DNA of 64,000 bases. Source: Lithospermum erythrorhizon (Eukaryota; Streptophyta; Magnoliopsida; Boraginales; Boraginaceae). Below, piece after piece: positions 56,190-64,000 of this stretch. Below the pieces are notes generated by a model, which saw only the letters and a program-made list of their open reading frames with translations, was not told the DNA's origin and did not search any database. The first letter of the stretch is position 1, and the number at the start of each line of letters is the position of its first letter. The position numbers and the translations under genes are program-made. Location of the stretch: the NCBI GenBank assembly GCA_019722365.1, contig JADFUC010000750.1, forward strand, positions 434,001 to 498,000, read 5' to 3'.

Positions 56190-58738
56190 TCAACATCGTT
56201 TTCTTTTACTCAGTGTAACACTGACATTGATGAACTTTGCCGTGTGTTTGGCCATATAATCAGAAATCTTCTCCTTGTATCTATAAAACACCTTCTCAAT
56301 CATTTCTTCACCAAAATGGTTCAAAATTATTGGCTCAGCAACAGATCTCATACACTTGGCCAAATTATATCCATCATCATCATATTCATCTTCATATTTG
56401 TTGGTTCCATTTGATAGAAATGAATTACTAATAATATTATCATTGAAGTTCCAGTTGACTGAAGATGTCTCTAGATCATACCTTGAAATTCCATCGTTTC
56501 ACCATGGATTTAGTTCGTCTAGGCTTGGCGTGTATAAAGGAACGTTGAACGAATGCAATTTCTCTTCTTTAATCAGTCCCTACATATCATTATTTACATG
56601 TCATTATACTTCACATGAAACATAACTATATGATCGTTGTGTACATGTGTAAGTGGTTTATTTTTATAATGATTTTGAACTCTACAATCAAAGAATGATT
56701 GCATAAACATAACTATATATACAATTGGATTATAATAGTAACAAAACATGACTCTTATTATTAGGTGTCATCCTTTGTGTTCTTGTATACGTGGTCAATA
56801 AATTATACGTAGTTGCCAAAATCATTTATTGTGAGTTGTGAGATAATAATATTTTATTCTCAATTACTCCTTTCGTTTTTCTTATTTGCTTAAACAATTT
56901 ATGCTAATTATTTAAAATTATATCATTTGGCTGATTGAGCAATTTCATGAGGAAAAAGAATAAGATACATCAAAATGCAGTGAAAGATAATTTTCTACGC
57001 TAAAACGACAAATATTTAAACAAAAATTCTAAATAACCACGACAAAAACAGACGGAATAGTTGTCAAGATAAGGTTTTGTCTTCAAAATTGGGAGAAATA
57101 ATTTATAGATTGGACCCTGAATGAAAAAAAGAAGTTATTGCAGATTGGTCATAATTATAATTTGATGATTCTGCTAATGGATAGGCATTTTTATAATTTT
57201 AATGACACAATTTCGACCCTACAAGTATGACTTATGATATTAACCAATTTTAGTATAAATTTGTGATTGTAACCATTGTGAATTATGTTCTTTACACCAA
57301 AATCTATCGCCATCAAATAATTGTTTGGCCTATTTTATCTATCGATTTAAGATTTATAAAAAGAAATATAGTCACATATTTTAATGAGGGATACCTCAGA
57401 GACCATATCCTGTAGGGTATTTCCAAGAAGTTCCCAAATTAAGCAACTAGGGTCTACGATTTTTCTTCCAAAAATTGTGAGGACCATATATCCTCCTGCA
57501 ACTAGCTCCACTGAACGACACTTCAGGAACACAGAAAAATCCTTCTGAAATTGTTTGAAATAAGCTTTCACTACACATTTGGGGCTTCTTCTTGAGCAAC
57601 AAATGTTACCTTTGTTTCCTTCTATGCCATCAGGGACCTAATGATTGAATGAATATCATTAGAACAGATTCATAAAAAAGGGTTCGAGTTCGATTATGTT
57701 GCATAAGCTCAAATGTATAATATACATATAACATATCATTACTGATGATTGATACTACTATTACTCGTTAAACAATTGAATATTACTCATAGCTAATACA
57801 AATATTACTTATAGGCTTTGCACCTTGTATAAATTTCGGATTATGTAAGACAATCCCCGTCCAAATTAACATGTTACTAATTAGTTATTGGTGTGCATTA
57901 AAATTAAAGTGAATATTAAGAAATTACCAATACTAAGCAGGTAACATTTAATAATAAATAAAAACAGGACAGGAACAAATTTTCAAAAACATGCAATCCA
58001 ATTTGGGGGGAGGGGGGTACTTGATTAAAGAATACCAACCTGAGAAAGCCACATGAGACTATAAGAGGAATGAACAAAATGAAGACTATTGATTGGGAAT
58101 AGCCTATCATAAAAGGAGCCAGGAACTCCATTAAAGAAACAATTTCCGAATAAATCAGATCCAACTTCATTTCTCATTCCTTCGTTGAAGCTTGACAATG
58201 ACTTAAAAACACTGTTGAAGTCGTTCCCTGGAAGATCATTCAAATATATCTGAATTTCTGGTGAACTTATTTTGTTTGTTTTCCTCCTAATCTTGCATAT
58301 TTTCTTGATAAGTTGGGATACCACTAGCAATGTGTTTGGTCCAGAAGAACATCCTAAGTCTGCAATCTTCAAGCTTGCAGGACATGGGTTGAGATTGAAA
58401 TACAAAGATGTTATGGCTTCTTCTGTGATAGGCATTGTCAACATTATTGTCTTGTGCTGTAAAGGTAAAGCTTTCAGGGTTAATTTTTTAATTTTTTTGT
58501 CATCTCTACTACAAATTTTTGCTTTTATAATAATAACATCCTATATCTTAACCGATACATATCATTATGTTAGTACAACTAATTAAAGTGGCATATACGA
58601 AAATCGAGTAACACGATTTTTCAATTTCATATCTCAAATAAATGAGCAGTAATAATTTCATACCTGAAGAATGGAGTTTGCTGCATAACTTGTATCTCCA
58701 TTTCCACCTTTCATGCAAAGCACACTACTCACTTTCAT
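56190..58738 (-). pseudogene. SABATH carboxyl methyltransferase (salicylate methyltransferase-like) with in-frame stop
   Basis: SABATH enzymes methylate carboxyl groups of salicylate, benzoate or jasmonate using S-adenosylmethionine. Exons 58738-58664, 58456-58040, 57637-57395 and 56579-56190 sum to 1125 nt (374 codons plus stop), the family length. Exon 1 has VLCMKGGNGDTSYAANS. Exon 2 has the SAM motif IADLGCSSGPNTL, then LNDLPGNDFN and SSYSLMWLSQ; the Met before Trp is the form usual in salicylate methyltransferases. Exon 4 has CMRSVAEPIILNHFGE and FINVSVTLS. However, codon 272 is TGA (56501-56499), after YTPSLDELNPW. Exon 3 has also diverged where the family reads NIYMASTSPPSV, and has lost a few residues after DPS. 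A protein ending at residue 271 would lack the C-terminal part of the active site. No splice alternative avoids the stop in frame. Probably a young pseudogene. Confidence 0.85.
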
Positions 58739-58841
58739 CTTATGATTCTCTAGGTTTTGAGATGTATATATATGTCTCTTTACTTGCCTCTGATCTATTC
58801 TTTAATTTAGTTGAAGCAATGGTTCTCTTAGGTGGCTTCTA

Positions 58842-58849
58842 CATTTATA
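58842..58849 (-). promoter_or_regulatory. TATA box of the SABATH gene
   Basis: TATAAATG on the minus strand about 104 bp upstream of the ATG at 58738, a suitable distance for a short leader. A TATATATA run closer to the ATG is the alternative. Confidence 0.4.
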
Positions 58850-60438
58850 GGCATTCCATCTGCATGGTAATTCAAGTTTATTTTAAATTCTTTTTGTGGA
58901 TTGTCCAAGTTTAGGAGGGAACTTTATTTCTTTTACGCCAAAATTATTAATTAATTCTTTTTGGAAAAGTTGTGCATTAGAATACGTATTGTAACGGTTA
59001 GGTAAATGACGTTGCATTAGATGTACTTATTGCAACGGTCATGACGAAAAGCGTTACATTAAATAAAAAATGTAGTAGTATTTCATGTGCATGGTTGTAT
59101 TTTTATATATTTTATAGTCTCTTTATTTTTATTATACTCTCTACTTGCACATATTTAATCTTATCATTGCAGTATGGTACTACCATGTAAGAGCATGAAT
59201 ATCGGCTTCCTACAAAATTTCTTAAAATACACTCTCAAACATTATTTTTTTATTTTTGGAATTAGATTTTCATATATATTCTTTAACAAATTTCTTATTA
59301 TTCACTTTTGACTTCACTACTAAAAAATAATAAGGAGAGTTTAAATTTATAGGATGAAGAGGGTGAGTGAATAATTTTATGGGAACCGACTTATTTTAGG
59401 GAAGTGAAAAAAATACCAATTTTTTTATTTAGTGATTTTAAACTTTATTTTAACTTTTAGAGGATTTGACCACATGTACATGCTTTAAAGTTTAAAATAA
59501 TAGTGTATTTGTGAGTTATATAATATATTAATTTATGTGATCTATGTTACATGTTACACTTTAAATGATGTTTTATTTGATTATATTAAAAACTCGAAGT
59601 ACATATATACATACAAAAATTAATTTATTACAAATAAATAAAATTCAAGATCTTATTAATATATGTATACCCATAAGATATTAATAATAATCTTATATGA
59701 AATTGGGACATCTATACAACTTAAAAAAACATTTAAAACATGTTATAATCTTTAACAAATATGACATAAATGATGAATGGGACATATATGTAACACAAGG
59801 TCCAGTCTCTAATATATATGCAGTATTTCAGTAATTCGATTAAAATAAAACAAAATACTCCATAGAAGCTTCCAGCATGCTACAAATACTCTGATGCACG
59901 CGTACGTTGTAATCTCAAAGGCCACAAGTCAAATTGTAATCTCACACATATCACTAACTTCACTAATATATATAAACGCATAAATAAATATCAAGTGCTT
60001 TCTTTCTTTTTCACATTATTAATTACTAAATTAACATTCACTCTAAAAATCTAAAAATTGGATAAAAAATATTATCTTTATAATTATAATTCCACTAATA
60101 AATCAAAGAAATTTAATAAGAATTAACTACTACAAGATTCATCATACTTATAATAAGACATATATGAACTACTTGACTATATATGAGTTTTACCATATAT
60201 GGATTCGCATTGTTTATAATACGAACTCAATCACCCACACAATTTTCCAAGCATGAACTTGATTCTTTTATATAAAGCCCAATGCCACTTTTATTTCAAT
60301 CAATTTTCTATATAAATTAAAATAATTTAGTCACAAGAAGTTAGTAGATCATTCAATAAACAAAGATTAATTTACAAATAGAATACAAGAACACAAACTA
60401 AAAAATTAAAGTATAATCATAAATTAATTAATTGAACA
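58850..60438. other. AT-rich intergenic region
   Basis: No gene or recognised repeat. Contains the TATA-like element and leader of the ORF at 60,439. Confidence 0.5.
60269..60276 (+). promoter_or_regulatory. Possible TATA box upstream of the 104-aa ORF
   Basis: TATATAAA followed by GCCCAATGCC, 163 bp before the ATG at 60,439. It is a better TATA match than most of the surrounding AT-rich DNA. Confidence 0.3.
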
Positions 60439-60753
60439 ATGATTAAATATTTCTATGAGCAGGAAGAAACATGGAGCAATAATAAAAAAGAAAAATATAT
60501 CCTTAAATATGAAAAAGATTGTAATATTATACATACTAAGCGGCTGAATGATACATCACATACATTCGACATATATATACTTATAGTTGCCGCAGCATCC
60601 CATGATGAAACTCCGTCTGCATTAATATTACGAACAAGATACCAATATGAAGATTTCTATGGAACTCTAAATTTCAATCGCCGGAGATACGACGACCCAT
60701 CTGCTGATAGCGATTACATTAAAGATTTTAAGTTTCTGCAACGGTTAAGATAA
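60439..60753 (+). CDS. Orphan 104-aa ORF, unknown
   Basis: I do not recognise this protein. It starts MIKYFYEQEETWSNNKKEKY, is Lys/Glu-rich and Tyr-rich in its first third, has a short hydrophobic segment (FDIYILIVAAAS, about residues 43-54), then a charged C-terminal half (RTRYQYEDFYGTLNFNRRRY) ending FKFLQRLR. Amino-acid usage is less AT-biased in the second half, which argues mildly for real coding sequence. A TATA-like box lies 163 bp upstream. It might be a first exon or a decayed gene piece: the sequence after the TAA is pyrimidine-rich (60,880-60,960) and could precede further exons. No domain or neighbour supports a role. Confidence 0.3.
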   Translation: MIKYFYEQEETWSNNKKEKYILKYEKDCNIIHTKRLNDTSHTFDIYILIVAAASHDETPSALILRTRYQYEDFYGTLNFNRRRYDDPSADSDYIKDFKFLQRLR

Positions 60754-63700
60754 TATTCGGACAAGTTAAAGTTATTAGAAGCGTCGCTAAATCTACGGTA
60801 AATCGAGCCGAAACCTAACGGTAGTCGAGCTGCCTGAGATATTTCAAGGACTCCACCAGACTTTTAATCATCCTTACCTTCAAGACATCCAAACACAAAC
60901 TCATTCTCTTCTCCTCCTCACTTTCTCCACCATTTTCCCTCGATTGCTCTTCAATTCTTTCCAAATTAATGCAATTTTCTACCAAAATTTTCCTGGCATT
61001 CTACATTACTCTCTACTTTGAGCAGCAAAGCTCAAATATTTTGGAGTATTTTGAGTTCAAGAGTTGACTTATGAATGTCGCCGACTTGTATCTTGAAATT
61101 ATAATCAGATGTAAAATGTTATCTTATATCAAAGCATTTCAATAATTTATTTTGTTATAGCTATTTGCTAGAAAGTGTAAGTGTTATGCCGACTTTTATC
61201 GACTTTCTTAAATCGAATGTTCAATATTAAAGGACTTTAATAATAAGGTTTCGGGGTATAGAATTATTGGTTCGATAATGGATAGAATTTAATGGTGAAA
61301 GTTCGGGGGAAAGTTCGCATACTGTGATTGAATCGAGGTCAGATTTAATGGATTAATTACGTCAAATCGACATCGGTTGTTTAGAATGTGCCTGTGAGGT
61401 TATCATTGAGTAATTAGCATGACCATACCGAGATTTTATGTTGGCGATCAATATACATGCCGAACGTTATAGCCGACATCAATTCGGGAATGTAATCTCG
61501 CTAAGAGTTATAAATTCGAATCGCGGAGACGCGTATAACACTCAGTACACATATACAAGAGAGACCTATGGAATGCATTATAAATATCTACCCCTTCTAA
61601 TGTAATCAAATTTATCTAAAGACGCAAGACGCCTAAAGGTCGTTGCTATTACTGGGACTCTGAAGTAGTAAATCTCAATACGGAACCTTTTATGTATAAT
61701 ATGTCAGATATACTACATATGACATTTCGCACAAGGTTCTTACATACAGACAGATCAATGATCGATATTACGTGGAAATTGAGATTTCATGAAGTTATAC
61801 TTGAAATAATCAGATTATACTGATACGTTGCATATTTTGATTCCCCGATTCATATGACGAAGAATGAGATTTTAAGCACACAGATAACTGAGACTATAAT
61901 TCATATAATTTATTAGTGATTGCTTAATTTATATCACGAGATAAAGTTGTGAACATGATTATAGCTACAGACCGTGTGTTATATACGCACAGCTGCCAAA
62001 AGCAATACGTGTCGATTGATTATGTTACTCATGAGCAAGGGTGATCTACCGGTGCTCATGCGCGCATATCGCGAGGGCCGATTCGGGAGGCTCGGGCAAA
62101 GGATATAGCACACGAAAAGGCAATGTCGGGAGGACATGGTGCCTCATCGATTATTTTGAGGCGAGATTCCTCATACGTGTACATTGGAAAGTGATTCTCA
62201 TATGCGTATTATTTGGAAAGTGATTCCTATTCGACATTTTACAGCTGTGATTGTTTCAAAGAGACGCAAAGCATGTGTGTTGGTCTGTGGTCAGAAGCCT
62301 GCCAAAGGCCTTCAGACTTTGGCTTATTCATCATGTAACTTGCTAATATCAGATATATATGTATATATATCGGTTCTAAAATACATGCAGGACCAAATCG
62401 CGATATTTGTATTCACTCACCACAAATACCCCTATTCTCTGCATGCTTTATGCCTAAAGTCTCTGTGAGCGATTTTGAAGTGTTTAGACTGTTTTACTGA
62501 ATTACAAGATCTTAGGAGCATGCATGTAGTCCTCATCGTCATTTCTTTAATGTACCTGTATATTCAGATCCATGGTTGTATTATATTGACGAGTCTGTTG
62601 TCATACTTTCCTTACGACATTTTATTGCTGCTGTCCGTTATTTGTTGGATGCCGAACACCACGACAAATGTGTTTTATTTTGATAATGCCAAGAAATAGT
62701 TGTTATTGTATTCATCAAGCCAGCTACTCGCATACGTGTCGTTAATGATCTAACCTCATGTATCAAAGGGTCGTGTTATCCTATTTTTTAATTAATTTTA
62801 TTATTATTATTGACATCCTACAGATAGAATGCTATATCGGGATAAACAAAATTTATCCCACAAAATTAGCCGCCATATAAAATTAAGCATTATTAGTCAA
62901 TAACAAATTATTAGGCGTTATGAATGTACACGTATCTTTGATTGCGTCAAGGACACTGTACGGGGATCGCTGGTAAATGGCTCAGGAGCTTTTGTCTTCA
63001 AAGCATATGCCGCCTCTGTAGAGAATTGATCCACCAAGCCGGGGCAAGCAGTATAAATGACCACGAAAGATTCAAGGACTGCCTACTCGAGAATCCACCA
63101 GGGTTAGGATCAAGTATGTTCGTAGGATCTGAATGAGCATGAAGATTGGCACTGTGTTAATACTAAAAAATTATACAACCCTTCTTACGAGCTAGTAAAT
63201 GATGCCTCACAGTGTAGAATGATTTGGCCGGCTGGCCCAGAGGCGGGAGAAAGTAGGAAAGACATGGTGCTTCCAAGATGGCCGGTCAATGGTGCTCTGC
63301 TTCTGTGGACGTCCATCACAGGCTGCATAAAATGAAGCCGCTAGTTTCTGCTACTTACCTGCATTTCATGCCTAGGTCTTTTAATCGGTTCGGGAATCTC
63401 TGCAGGTACGAGAGTGCAGGACTACGGGCGCAAACCGGGTCATGTAGCCGCGAATGTCAGATGTAAGTGTGGTTTCGTTATCGTGTCATGTGAAGTGGCA
63501 CATCATTGCTGATTGTCTCGCAGGCGTAGCAGTTAGCTGAGTGCTAGCACATTACTCCAAAGCATACTGAAGGTAGAGGCTATCACGAAGCCGGGAGGTC
63601 GATTCACTGCAGAGGCCAAGGAGTCATGGTATCGTAAAAGAAGTCACTGACCAATAAGGGCGCTGAACTAAATAAGTATTTGCGCTACCTAGAAGCTCGC

Positions 63701-64000
63701 ATTCCCTCTGTGGTGGTCATGTGTACTTTAAATTTATGGCTGAGCAAGTCTGCTTCTGATTCTCGAGCTACTCATTCCTTTATATCTCCAAATTCTCCCA
63801 AATAGTATTCCTAAAACTCGAAATTCTTATCCACTTAATTCTAACTCAAGTGAGTTCATAAGATTGATATGCAATTTAGAAATTGTCCATAAGTACTGAA
63901 ATCAATGTCTGAGATAGATGACACTGAGATGATTTGACTTATTCTCGGGAATGATCAAGTCAAACATCATGTTGATAGATTGTCATCTTAAGAAGATTGA
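60754..64000. other. Unrecognised, mixed-composition region at right edge
   Basis: About 61,200-62,300 is CpG-richer than its flanks and reads like the untranslated or LTR part of an old LTR retrotransposon, but no domain could be confirmed. About 62,940-63,720 is again GC-richer with short ORFs of no recognised similarity. The last 250 bp return to ordinary AT-rich DNA. Confidence 0.4.
62171..62226. repeat. About 28-bp tandem repeat, two units
   Basis: TCATACGTGTACATTGGAAAGTG... (62171-62197) and TCATATGCGTATTATTTGGAAAGTG... (62198-62226) both end GTGATTC. They lie in the LTR-like, CpG-rich stretch. Confidence 0.7.

Overview
The window is plant nuclear DNA, most likely from a eudicot. It is AT-rich and has spliceosomal introns, an intron-containing elongator tRNA-Met gene, Stowaway-like MITEs, SINEs and Ty1/copia elements. 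Its genes belong to plant families: a Ve1-type receptor-like protein, a BAHD malonyltransferase, a SABATH methyltransferase and a reversibly glycosylated polypeptide. The family mix would suit an asterid such as a Lamiales species, but that is only an impression. Nothing prokaryotic is present.

Layout from left to right. 1-4210 (minus): first 13 exons of a GBA2-type glucosylceramidase that runs off the left edge. 4.2-12 kb: AT-rich intergenic DNA with two MITEs and a small decayed LTR element (9.75-11.1 kb). 12,013: tRNA-Met(CAT). 12.6-15.2 kb (minus): five-exon gene for a 226-aa conserved plant protein of unknown function. 15.2-20.5 kb: gene-free, with a 0.4 kb tandem duplication. 20.5-22.6 kb (minus): two-exon BAHD acyltransferase with a frameshift before the DFGWG motif. 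23.1-27.9 kb: very decayed Ty1/copia element. 28.5-31.7 kb (minus): intronless receptor-like protein. 32.5-33.7 kb: copia scrap and an inverted minisatellite. 34.3-36.9 kb (minus): RGP5-like gene with an 87-aa conserved gene only 95 bp upstream. 38.3-43.2 kb (minus): Alba-domain RGG protein whose C-terminal exons form a tandem array of 63-nt phase-1 cassettes. 43.4-49.2 kb: second copia element carrying a nested solo LTR. 50.2-53.8 kb (minus): COQ6, ubiquinone biosynthesis monooxygenase. 56.2-58.7 kb (minus): SABATH methyltransferase with an in-frame stop. 58.7-64 kb: mostly unrecognised, with one orphan 104-aa ORF.

All confidently recognised protein genes lie on the minus strand, whereas both large copia elements lie on the plus strand. 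The genes belong to unrelated processes (sphingolipid turnover, specialised-metabolite acylation and methylation, immunity receptor, nucleotide-sugar or wall metabolism, RNA binding, ubiquinone synthesis), and I see no pathway cluster. The most distinctive structure is the Alba/RGG exon array. Each repeat adds 21 residues in frame, and the intervening introns keep fossils of a second exon type. Exon boundaries were derived by reading GT-AG (one GC-AG) junctions against remembered family sequences. In the genes where I summed exon lengths, the phases close without remainder.
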